From an uncultured Lachnospiraceae bacterium (GTDB lineage Bacteria; Bacillota; Clostridia; Lachnospirales; Lachnospiraceae), in assembly GCA_946409475.1 (NCBI GenBank), contig CAMJWQ010000072.1:1-12102 (forward strand): DNA of 12,102 nucleotides, given 5' to 3'. Every line of letters begins with the position of its first letter. Positions within the stretch are counted from its first letter, which is position 1. Both the position numbers and the translations under genes were made by a program. The notes beneath the pieces are model-generated. The model did no database searches, had not been told where the DNA came from, and saw only the letters and a program-made list of their open reading frames with translations. Below, in pieces: positions 1-7,166 of this stretch.

Positions 1-110
1 GAATGCATAAGGAAGATGTCACTGCGTGACTGCATTCGGCGCGCAAAGTGTCTTTTCCCTTAAGAATGAGGGGCAGGAGAGCTGAAGTGTCGAAGACACT
101 TTGTTATCTC
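1..110. other. Structured non-coding stretch with nested inverted repeats
   Basis: No plausible gene is visible here, but the sequence folds well. GAATGCA (1-7) pairs with TGCATTC (31-37), and inside that GTCAC (18-22) pairs with GTGAC (26-30). CAAAGTGTCTT (44-54) is perfectly complementary to AAGACACTTTG (93-103). Within that helix CCCTTA (57-62) can pair with TGAGGG (67-72) around a four-base loop. AAGTGTC (85-91) can instead pair with GACACTT (95-101), which excludes the long helix. The stretch looks more GC-rich than the flanking DNA. It could be a structured RNA, the end of an upstream transcript or a copy of an interspersed repeat. No known RNA family was recognised. From 111 to 221 I see only AT-rich leader sequence; TTGTTA (101-106) and TACATT (124-129), 17 bases apart, form at best a weak promoter. 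Confidence 0.35.
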
Positions 111-221
111 GGTATAGCTTATTTACATTTCCTTAAGAGGCAAATTATGAAAGCAGTACATCTATGAATAGCAGGAAGCGCCTGATGTGTTAATTATAAT
201 TAGGAAAGGAAGATGAGGAAT

Positions 222-1211
222 ATGATTTCCATAAAAGATGTGGCGCAGCATGCCCATGTGGCACCCTCTACGGTATCAAAGGTATTGAATCATTATCCCA
301 ATATCAGCGAGGAGACCAGAAATAAGGTTCTGAGGTCTATTAAGGAATTGCATTACATACCCAATTCCATAGCGGCCGCCTTATCCTCCAAGCAATCCGG
401 AAGAGTGGCACTGCTAATTAATATAGACAGTAAGGTGAAAGCTATTGATGAAATTGCCATGCAATATCTTTCGGGAGCCTTAAACCGGGGGGTTACATGT
501 AAACTGGATATTATCACGATATTTTTTTCCATGATTGCCGATTTGTCAACAGAAGAAATGATACGTTATTTACAGTCACAAAGCATAACAGGTATTATCA
601 TTTACGGTATGTCAAGAGAGGATAAATTACTGCATGAACTAATTGATCTTCAATTATTTAAAATCGTGGCCGTGGATGCTCCCATAGTCAATAAAAACAC
701 ATCCGCCGTATATATTGATCATGAAAAAGCCCAATATGAGGTGGCAAAAAAAACCGTTGAGGAGGATGGCTGTAAAAGGATTCTATATATTAAAGGGAAA
801 GAGAACGGGTATGTGACGGCTATGCGTTTAAAAGGTATGAAAAAGCTTGTAAAGGATTTACAGCTGTCCATGCTTGTAAAGTGCGGCAATTTCAGTGAGC
901 TGCAGGCCAGAAACATTACCTTTCAATATGCGGGGGAAAGAGATGCCGTCATCTGCGCCTCGGATCTTATGGCGATCGGGGCCATGAATGCATTGATTGA
1001 AATGGATATCTTCAGACCGGTATGCGGATTTGACGGGATTACACTTATGGGATATGTGGGAAAGCAGATGAATACCGTAAGGCAGAATTTTTATGCCGTA
1101 TCCCAAAATGCCGTAGACGAACTGCAGTTATTGCTAAAGGGAAGGGAAGGAAGAAAACGGATATTGGGCTATGAATTGGTAAAAATGCATTATAAGGACA
1201 TTATCTTATAA
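222..1211 (+). CDS. LacI-family transcriptional regulator (divergent, upstream of glgP)
   Basis: This is a DNA-binding regulator of the LacI/GalR family, 329 residues long. The N-terminal helix-turn-helix spans about residues 2-23 (ISIKDVA, then PSTVSKVLN). The hinge helix lies near 45-56 (YIPNSIAAALSS), and the rest is a periplasmic-binding-protein-like effector domain. ASDLMAIGAMNAL and GFDGITLMGY are clear family landmarks. The ATG at 222 is preferred over the in-frame ATG at 213. The purine-rich site at 202-210 sits only two bases before 213 but about eleven before 222, and starting at 222 gives the usual family beginning. The core before GFDG is about four residues shorter than in the second LacI protein of this window, and the usual QP after TTV is QN. 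With the frame open, this looks like a subfamily trait rather than decay. Its position 75 bp before glgP suggests control of glycogen or maltodextrin breakdown; the effector is unknown. Confidence 0.88.
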   Translation: MISIKDVAQHAHVAPSTVSKVLNHYPNISEETRNKVLRSIKELHYIPNSIAAALSSKQSGRVALLINIDSKVKAIDEIAMQYLSGALNRGVTCKLDIITIFFSMIADLSTEEMIRYLQSQSITGIIIYGMSREDKLLHELIDLQLFKIVAVDAPIVNKNTSAVYIDHEKAQYEVAKKTVEEDGCKRILYIKGKENGYVTAMRLKGMKKLVKDLQLSMLVKCGNFSELQARNITFQYAGERDAVICASDLMAIGAMNALIEMDIFRPVCGFDGITLMGYVGKQMNTVRQNFYAVSQNAVDELQLLLKGREGRKRILGYELVKMHYKDIIL

Positions 1212-1236
1212 AGAAAAGAAATTTTTAAAAAACCAC

Positions 1237-1265
1237 TTGCGGAAAACGATTTCCTTTGTTATATT
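1237..1265 (+). promoter_or_regulatory. Candidate glgP promoter with operator/cre-like palindrome in the spacer
   Basis: TTGCGG (1237-1242) and TATATT (1260-1265) are 17 bases apart and fit a sigma-A promoter with a weak -35 and a good -10. GGAAAACGATTTCC (1241-1254) lies in the spacer, overlapping the last two bases of the -35. It is a 14-bp palindrome centred on CG with six of seven pairs matching. It agrees with the catabolite-responsive element consensus TGWNANCGNTNWCA at eight of ten fixed positions; the two outer bases differ. A LacI-family protein or CcpA bound here would block RNA polymerase. The start site would fall near 1272, giving a very short leader. Confidence 0.45.
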
Positions 1266-1286
1266 TGAGAAAAAGGAGGGAACTAT

Positions 1287-3596
1287 ATGTTATTACAAAC
1301 TAAAATGCAGAGGGAGGTATTGCATATGGAATTGGAAAACCAGTTATCTGAGATTACCATGAAATTATATCATAAGAAAATTAAGCAATGTACGGATACA
1401 CAGCTTTACAAAAGTATTTTGCATCTGACAAAACCTTTAATCGGCACTACCATGCCTATAACCGGAGATAAAAAAGTATATTATATATCCGCAGAATTTT
1501 TAATGGGAAAACTGCTATCCAACAATCTTATTAATTTGGGTATTTATGAGGACCTGGAGAAGATATTGGAAGCGAACGGGAAAAAATTAAATGTGATAGA
1601 GGAGGCAGAGCCGGAACCCTCCCTGGGTAACGGAGGTCTTGGGAGGCTGGCAGCCTGCTTTCTGGATTCCATTGCCACATTGGGTCTGCCCGGTGACGGA
1701 ATCGGACTTAATTACCACTTTGGCCTGTTTAAACAGATCTTTAGGGACAAATTACAGGATACGGCAAAGGACCCCTGGATACAGGAGGACTCCTGGCTGA
1801 ATAAAACGGATATTTCCTTTGAGGTCATGTTTGGCAGCGGCAGGGTAAAATCCGTACTGTATGAAATGGATGTGGTGGGCTATGAAAACGGTGTTAACAA
1901 ACTGCGTTTGTTTGATGTGGAAACAGTAGACGAAAGCATAGTAAAAAAAGGTATTAAATTCAACAAGAAAAACATAGAAAAGAATCTTACGTTATTTTTA
2001 TATCCCGATGACAGCGATGAAGCGGGAAATTTGCTGCGCATTTATCAGCAGTATTTTATGGTAAGTAATGCGGCTCAATTAATCTTAAAGGAAATGAAGG
2101 CCAAAAGGTACGATCTGAAAAAATTATATGAGCATGCGGTGATACAGATTAATGACACCCACCCTGCCATGGTGATCCCTGAATTGATCCGTTTACTTCT
2201 AAACGAAGGCATGACCATGGAGGAATCTATAAGTATTGTCAGAAAGACCTGTGCTTATACCAATCATACGATTCTGGCTGAAGCATTGGAAAAATGGCCG
2301 GTAAGGTACCTGGAAAAAGTAGTGCCTCAATTGATTCCCATCCTTAAGGAGCTGGATAAAAGAGTGGCTGCCATCTATAAGGATAAGCAGGTAAGAATTA
2401 TAGATAAGGATAATCGTGTGCATATGGCTCATATTGCTATTCACTACGGCTTTAGTGTAAATGGTGTGGCTTCCATTCATACGGAAATTCTAAAAAACAC
2501 GGAATTAAAACATTTTTATGATATTTATCCTGAAAAATTTAACAATAAAACCAATGGGATAACCTTCCGCAGATGGCTGTTATCCTGTAATCCGGAATTA
2601 ACCGCCTGTCTGGCAGAGCTTATCGGCAGCGGTTTTAAGAAAGATGCCATGGAGCTGGAAAGGTTACTGGAAAAAGCAGATGATGAAAAGGTTCTGAATA
2701 CCATTTCTGATATTAAAAGGATAAAAAAGGGGCAGTTATGTGATTTTGTTTATAAAACCCAGGGAATTGCCCTAAATCCGGATTCGGTTTTTGATATTCA
2801 GATTAAGCGTCTGCATGAATATAAACGCCAGCAGATGAATGCTTTATATATTATTTATAAGTATATGGCAATTAAAAAGGGAGAAACACCTAAGGTCCCC
2901 ATAACCTTTATTTTTGGTGCCAAGGCGGCGCCTGCCTATATCATTGCCCAGGATATCATACACCTGCTATTGGTTCTGGCGGAAATTATCAATAATGATT
3001 CCCAGGTAAATCAATATATGAAGGTGGTCATGATAGAGAACTATAATGTAAGCAAAGCGGAAAAGCTAATCCCCGCCTGTGACATTTCCGAGCAGATATC
3101 CCTTGCTTCCAAAGAGGCCAGCGGAACCGGTAATATGAAATTTATGCTGAACGGTGCCGTAACCTTAGGAACAAGTGACGGAGCAAATGTGGAAATACAT
3201 GAGCTGGTAGGAGACGATAATATTTTCATATTCGGGGAGACAAGTGAAGAGGTCATATCCCACTATGAAAATAAGGATTATGTGGCCAAGGAATATTATG
3301 ACAGGGATCCCCTTATTAAGGAGGCCGTAGATTTTATCGTCAGTGACAGGGCTTTGGAAGCCGGACACAGAGAAAATTTAAAAAGGCTTCATAAGGAATT
3401 GATTTCTAAGGACTGGTTCATGACCCTGCTGGATCTGCGGGAATATATAAGGGTAAAGGATAAGGTCTTTGAATTATATGCAGAGGAGCCACTGGAATGG
3501 AAAAAGAAAATGCTCGTCAATATCGCAAAATCCGGATTCTTTTCATCGGACAGGACGATTAAAGAATATAACCGTGACATTTGGAAGCTAAAATAA
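1287..3596 (+). CDS. glgP: Glycogen/maltodextrin phosphorylase (GT35)
   Basis: This cytoplasmic, pyridoxal-phosphate-dependent alpha-1,4-glucan phosphorylase releases glucose-1-phosphate from the non-reducing ends of glycogen or maltodextrins. Family landmarks appear in order: YYISAEFLMGKLL (about 65-77), SLGNGGLGRLAACFLDS (about 112-128), INDTHPAM, IKRLHEYKRQQMNAL (from about 506), FGAKAAPAYIIA, and the cofactor signature EASGTGNMKFMLN, where K618 should form the Schiff base. At 769 residues it is near full family length, with a short N-terminus lacking room for the eukaryotic regulatory extension. AAGGAGGG at 1273-1280 supports the start at 1287. A second ATG at 1326 has its own GGGAGGT and would give 756 residues. 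The neighbouring transporter and malQ suggest that imported maltodextrin is a main substrate, so the name malP is equally possible. No convincing terminator separates it from the lacI-type gene upstream. Confidence 0.96.
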   Translation: MLLQTKMQREVLHMELENQLSEITMKLYHKKIKQCTDTQLYKSILHLTKPLIGTTMPITGDKKVYYISAEFLMGKLLSNNLINLGIYEDLEKILEANGKKLNVIEEAEPEPSLGNGGLGRLAACFLDSIATLGLPGDGIGLNYHFGLFKQIFRDKLQDTAKDPWIQEDSWLNKTDISFEVMFGSGRVKSVLYEMDVVGYENGVNKLRLFDVETVDESIVKKGIKFNKKNIEKNLTLFLYPDDSDEAGNLLRIYQQYFMVSNAAQLILKEMKAKRYDLKKLYEHAVIQINDTHPAMVIPELIRLLLNEGMTMEESISIVRKTCAYTNHTILAEALEKWPVRYLEKVVPQLIPILKELDKRVAAIYKDKQVRIIDKDNRVHMAHIAIHYGFSVNGVASIHTEILKNTELKHFYDIYPEKFNNKTNGITFRRWLLSCNPELTACLAELIGSGFKKDAMELERLLEKADDEKVLNTISDIKRIKKGQLCDFVYKTQGIALNPDSVFDIQIKRLHEYKRQQMNALYIIYKYMAIKKGETPKVPITFIFGAKAAPAYIIAQDIIHLLLVLAEIINNDSQVNQYMKVVMIENYNVSKAEKLIPACDISEQISLASKEASGTGNMKFMLNGAVTLGTSDGANVEIHELVGDDNIFIFGETSEEVISHYENKDYVAKEYYDRDPLIKEAVDFIVSDRALEAGHRENLKRLHKELISKDWFMTLLDLREYIRVKDKVFELYAEEPLEWKKKMLVNIAKSGFFSSDRTIKEYNRDIWKLK

Positions 3597-3673
3597 ACAG
3601 GCTGTTTTATTGTTAAAATTATACAAAAACGGACGTCCATAATTATATTAACTATACAAAGTTTTAAAAAGCA

Positions 3674-3702
3674 TTGCTTGCGTTATACAAGTATGCTATT
3701 AT
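3674..3702 (+). promoter_or_regulatory. Predicted sigma-A promoter of the transporter operon
   Basis: TTGCTT (3674-3679) is followed after exactly 17 bases by TATTAT (3697-3702), with TGC directly before it as an extended -10. Transcription should begin near 3709, leaving a leader of about 115 bases before the binding-protein gene. The operator array begins only a few bases downstream of that start, which supports the assignment. Confidence 0.6.
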
Positions 3703-3714
3703 TGTTTCAAGGTC

Positions 3715-3756
3715 ATTGGAAACGTTACCGAGAACGTTGCCGACAACGTTACCAAT
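3715..3756. promoter_or_regulatory. Triple AACGTT operator array at 12-bp phasing
   Basis: AACGTT occurs at 3721-3726, 3733-3738 and 3745-3750, exactly 12 bp apart and separated by ACCGAG and GCCGAC. Each is a CG-centred palindrome of the type bound by LacI-family dimers, and the implied ideal unit is GGTAACGTTACC. The whole 42-bp block, from ATTGG at 3715 to CCAAT at 3756, is itself an imperfect palindrome about the middle copy, with 13 of 18 arm positions matching. It lies just downstream of the predicted start site, where bound repressor would block initiation or clearance. The third copy also matches eight of ten fixed positions of the CcpA cre consensus. One of the two LacI-family proteins in this window is the likely binder, but which one cannot be read from the sequence. 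Confidence 0.7.
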
Positions 3757-3824
3757 AATCTTGCAGATATCGCAGAAGCGGTTGGGAGGATTATAAAACA
3801 AATAAGAGAGAGAGGTAACTATTT

Positions 3825-5234
3825 ATGAAAAAGAAACTCGTTAGCATTTTATTGTGTGCCGCAATGATATCCACGGTGTTAGTGGGATGCGGCAGTAAAG
3901 AAGCGGCTGATCAGGCAACGGATGAAACGACTGAAGAATCAGCGGCGGATACGGCGGAGCCGGCAGATGATACGGCGCAGGCAGCAGGGACCGGAAAAGT
4001 ATATTACCTGAATTTTAAACCGGAGGTAGCGGAAATCTGGGAAGAACTGGCTGAATTGTATACAAAAGAGACCGGTGTTGAAGTGAAGGTGGTAACGGCA
4101 GCCAGCGGTACATATGAGCAGACCTTAAAATCTGAAATTGCCAAGACCGATGCGCCTACCCTATTCCAGATTAACGGACCGGTGGGATATCAGTCCTGGA
4201 AGGAGTATTGTCTGGATTTATCGGACACGGATTTGTACAGCTGGATGATAGATAAAAACCTTGCCGTGTCCACTGATGAGGGGGTATTTGGAATTCCGTA
4301 TGTTGTGGAAGGCTATGGAATTATCTATAACGATGCCATAATGAGAAATTATTTTGCTTTAGAGGACAAAGCGGTAGATATTTCTTCGGCCGAAGAAATT
4401 AAAAATTTTGAAACTTTAAAAGCTGTTGTAGAAGATATGACAGCCCATAAAGAAGATTTGGGGATAGAAGGCGTCTTTGCTTCTACTTCCTTAACGCCGG
4501 GAGAAGACTGGAGATGGCAGACACATCTGGCAAACCTGCCTGTTTATTATGAATACAAAGACAAAGGCATTTCCGATACGGATACATTGGAATTCACTTA
4601 TTCTGATAATTTTAAAAATATTTTTGATTTATATTTAAACAATTCCTGTACGGCACCTACCATGTTAGCCAGCAAGACGGTGGAAGATTCCATGGCGGAA
4701 TTGGCTTTGGGAAAAGCAGCTATGGTACAGAATGGTAATTGGGGCTGGGGTGATATAGCAGACGTTGACGGCAATACCATAGCAGAAGAGGATGTTAAAT
4801 TTATGCCCATTTATATTGGGGTAGAGGGAGAAGAAACACAGGGCCTATGCACCGGTACGGAAAACTTTTTCTCCATTAACAGCAAGGCATCACCGGAAGA
4901 TCAGGCTGCATCCGTCGCTTTTGTGGAATGGCTCTTCAGCTCCGATACGGGAAAAGATTATGTAACGAATAAATTAGGCTTTATCACTCCTTTTTCCACA
5001 TTTGAAGAGGATGAGAAACCTTCGGATCCTTTGGCAAAAGAAGTATTGCGTTATATGGAGGATTCCTCATTAACGAGTGTTGCATGGAACTTTACATCTT
5101 TTCCCAGTCAGACCTTTAAGGATAATTTCGGTGCCGCATTATTGGAATACGCACAAGGCAGCATGACATGGGATGATGTAAAAAATACGGTAGTGGAACA
5201 ATGGGCGGCAGAAAAAGCAGCGATTGCCGAATGA
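3825..5234 (+). CDS. Maltodextrin-type ABC transporter substrate-binding lipoprotein (family 1)
   Basis: This is the extracellular, lipid-anchored sugar receptor of a CUT1 ABC importer, 469 residues long. It has a basic N-terminus, a hydrophobic stretch and a lipobox ending LVGC, with C22 as the expected lipidation and cleavage site. Residues 23-56 form an acidic Ala/Thr/Glu/Asp-rich linker. The family 1 solute-binding fold begins near residue 58 with KVYYLNF. The aromatic segment QNGNWGWGDI (about 302-311) resembles the sugar-stacking region of this family. The start is clear, with AGAGGT at 3811-3816 eight bases before the ATG. The gene is first behind the operator array and is followed by a terminator and the two permease genes. 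Neighbouring glgP and malQ make alpha-1,4-glucans the likely ligand, so it is MalE-like by context. Exact sugar specificity cannot be read from sequence. Confidence 0.93.
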   Translation: MKKKLVSILLCAAMISTVLVGCGSKEAADQATDETTEESAADTAEPADDTAQAAGTGKVYYLNFKPEVAEIWEELAELYTKETGVEVKVVTAASGTYEQTLKSEIAKTDAPTLFQINGPVGYQSWKEYCLDLSDTDLYSWMIDKNLAVSTDEGVFGIPYVVEGYGIIYNDAIMRNYFALEDKAVDISSAEEIKNFETLKAVVEDMTAHKEDLGIEGVFASTSLTPGEDWRWQTHLANLPVYYEYKDKGISDTDTLEFTYSDNFKNIFDLYLNNSCTAPTMLASKTVEDSMAELALGKAAMVQNGNWGWGDIADVDGNTIAEEDVKFMPIYIGVEGEETQGLCTGTENFFSINSKASPEDQAASVAFVEWLFSSDTGKDYVTNKLGFITPFSTFEEDEKPSDPLAKEVLRYMEDSSLTSVAWNFTSFPSQTFKDNFGAALLEYAQGSMTWDDVKNTVVEQWAAEKAAIAE

Positions 5235-5357
5235 TTTGAATGTCAAAATCCCGATTTATTTGTAGCTATGGCAATATGTATAATAAGTAAAGTACTTGCA
5301 GAAATACGACCTAAATGAACCATATTGCTTTCTGAAATACGGTAAAGTAATATTAGA

Positions 5358-5393
5358 GGTGAGTAAGGGGATAACCGTTACTCACCATTTTTT
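5358..5393 (+). terminator. Intrinsic terminator between binding-protein and permease genes
   Basis: GGTGAGTAA (5358-5366) pairs perfectly with TTACTCACC (5378-5386). An eleven-base apical region separates the arms, and an A plus six T residues follow at 5388-5393. This is a textbook rho-independent terminator. It lies inside what must be a functional operon: only 23 bases separate the T-run from the first permease start, and I see no promoter there. Partial read-through would yield more binding protein than permease. Confidence 0.85.
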
Positions 5394-5416
5394 AATCATA
5401 GTAAGGAGAGATGATA

Positions 5417-6259
5417 ATGGAAAGAACGCTGAAAAAATATTTTGCAGTATTTACGGTACCAACTATAATCGCATTTACCATTTCCTTTGTTATTCCGTTT
5501 TTTATGGGAGTCTATTTATCCTTTTGTGAATTTACAACGGTGGTAGATGCTGAATTTGCAGGATTATCTAATTATGTCAAGGCATTTTCCAATATGGATT
5601 TTTTGAATGCATTATGGTTTACGGCAAAGTTTGCTGTGATAGCTGTTGTTTCCATTAACCTGTTTGCTTTCCTACTGGCAATACTGCTGACGAGAAAGAT
5701 AAAAGGTACAAATATCTTCAGGACTGTGTTTTTCATGCCGAATTTAATTGGCGGTATTGTATTGGGATATATATGGCAGCTGGTAATAAACGGTGTTTTG
5801 GCCAAATACGAAATGACTATGTTTGCGGATGCCAAATACGGATTTTGGGGTTTGGTTATATTAATGAATTGGCAGTTAATCGGGTACATGATGATTATTT
5901 ACATAGCGGGGATACAAAATGTACCGGGAGAATTAATTGATGCGGCGAGGGTAGACGGAGCAAATCCCTTACAGGTCCTGAAAAATGTGACGATACCTAT
6001 GGTTATGCCCTCTATCACAATCTGCCTCTTTTTAACGGTTTCCAATTCCTTTAAGCTGTTTGATCAGAACCTGGCTTTAACCGGGGGAGCACCTTCCAGA
6101 AAAACAGCCATGCTGGCCCTGGATATTTTCGATACCTTTTACGGAAGAATCGGTTTTGAAGGCGTGGGGCAGGCGAAGGCTGTTGTATTTTTTATTTTAG
6201 TTGCGGTAATAGCATTATCCCAGTTAGCGCTCACAAGACGTAAGGAGGTTGAAAATTAA
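5417..6259 (+). CDS. Maltodextrin-type ABC transporter permease, MalF-like
   Basis: This is one of two integral membrane subunits of the CUT1 sugar importer, 280 residues. Six hydrophobic segments are visible at about 9-35, 66-93, 102-125, 143-166, 193-215 and 254-275. The cytoplasmic EAA loop that docks on the ATPase is at about 172-198 (ELIDAARVDGANPLQVLKN, then IPMVMP). It lacks the extra N-terminal helices and large periplasmic loop of E. coli MalF, as is usual in Gram-positive homologues. The ATG at 5417 is preferred to the in-frame ATG at 5411, because AAGGAG at 5403-5408 gives normal eight-base spacing to 5417 but almost none to 5411. Its stop codon overlaps the next start by one base, implying translational coupling. 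Expression should depend on read-through of the terminator just upstream. Confidence 0.93.
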   Translation: MERTLKKYFAVFTVPTIIAFTISFVIPFFMGVYLSFCEFTTVVDAEFAGLSNYVKAFSNMDFLNALWFTAKFAVIAVVSINLFAFLLAILLTRKIKGTNIFRTVFFMPNLIGGIVLGYIWQLVINGVLAKYEMTMFADAKYGFWGLVILMNWQLIGYMMIIYIAGIQNVPGELIDAARVDGANPLQVLKNVTIPMVMPSITICLFLTVSNSFKLFDQNLALTGGAPSRKTAMLALDIFDTFYGRIGFEGVGQAKAVVFFILVAVIALSQLALTRRKEVEN

Positions 6260-7092
6260 TGAAAACCAGGAAGGTTATTAGGATATTGCTTTTTCTGTTA
6301 TTGACGGTTTTGTCAGTTTTGTTTTTAGCACCTGTGTTCATTGTTTTCATGAATTCCTTTAAAGGAAAATTTTATATTAGTGATACACCCTTTGAATTCC
6401 CTAATGGAGAAACCTTCGTGGGCATAAGCAATTACATAAATGGTATTGCCAAAACAGGATTTTTAAATGCTTTCGGCTGGTCTTTATTCATTACCGTATG
6501 TTCTGTGGCAGTCATTTTACTGTTTACTTCCATGACAGCCTGGTACATTACAAGGGTGAAGACAAAAGCAACAAGTTTTCTTTATTACTTTTTTGTATTC
6601 TCCATGATAGTACCCTTCCAAATGGTGATGTTTACCATGTCCAAGGTTGCGAATATGCTGCATTTAGACAATCCGGCAGGAATTATTATCATTTATTTGG
6701 GTTTTGGGTCCGGCTTATCCGTATTCATGTTCAGCGGCTTTGTAAAATCCATTCCCACGGATATTGAAGAAGCGGCTATGATAGACGGATGCAATCCCCT
6801 GCAGACTTTTTTTAAAGTGGTGCTGCCGATTTTAAAGCCCACTGCCATAACGGTAGCTATTTTAAATGCCATGTGGATTTGGAATGATTATCTGCTTCCT
6901 TCTTTGGTCATCGGAACAGAATACAGAACCATACCCGTAGCCGTTCAATATTTGATAGGCGGATATGGATCAAAGGACATGGGTGCCATGATGGCATTAT
7001 TGGTGCTGGCTATTGTTCCTATTGTTATTTTTTATCTGACCTGTCAAAAACATATTATTGAAGGTGTGGTAGCCGGTGCGGTAAAAGGGTGA
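6259..7092 (+). CDS. Maltodextrin-type ABC transporter permease, MalG-like
   Basis: This is the second membrane subunit of the importer, 277 residues. It should form the channel with the preceding permease. Hydrophobic segments lie near 8-31, 73-97, 106-125, 139-160, 195-216 and 243-262. The EAA loop is at about 170-194 (EEAAMIDGCNPLQTFFKVV, then LPILKP). The C-terminus GVVAGAVKG is the typical ending of MalG-type subunits. Its ATG overlaps the upstream stop in a TAATG arrangement, and AAGGAGG at 6242-6248 lies inside the preceding gene. No ATP-binding subunit gene follows: the next gene is malQ after 74 bases, with no terminator visible between. Confidence 0.94.
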   Translation: MKTRKVIRILLFLLLTVLSVLFLAPVFIVFMNSFKGKFYISDTPFEFPNGETFVGISNYINGIAKTGFLNAFGWSLFITVCSVAVILLFTSMTAWYITRVKTKATSFLYYFFVFSMIVPFQMVMFTMSKVANMLHLDNPAGIIIIYLGFGSGLSVFMFSGFVKSIPTDIEEAAMIDGCNPLQTFFKVVLPILKPTAITVAILNAMWIWNDYLLPSLVIGTEYRTIPVAVQYLIGGYGSKDMGAMMALLVLAIVPIVIFYLTCQKHIIEGVVAGAVKG

Positions 7093-7166
7093 ATACGGCA
7101 TATACTATGGGAAGGAAAACAAGCACGAGCAGTATCATAAAATAGATATTTATTTTGGAGGATGAA

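Noticed and set aside
88..94. TGTCGAA, matching the core of a Spo0A box.
   Set aside because: It is a short motif that forms part of a hairpin arm, and the downstream gene is a sugar regulator with no sporulation link.
195..200. Perfect TATAAT just before the first lacI-type gene.
   Set aside because: Transcription would start near 207, inside the ribosome binding site, and no -35 element is found at 16-18 bases upstream.
3592..3611. Inverted repeat AATAAACAG/GCTGTTTTATT at the end of glgP as a terminator.
   Set aside because: The stem is AT-rich, needs a bulge and a minimal loop, overlaps the stop codon and lacks a clean T-run.
5296..5529. 77-residue open frame over the terminator and the start of the first permease.
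   Set aside because: It lacks a ribosome binding site, crosses the terminator and overlaps a clear transporter gene in another frame.
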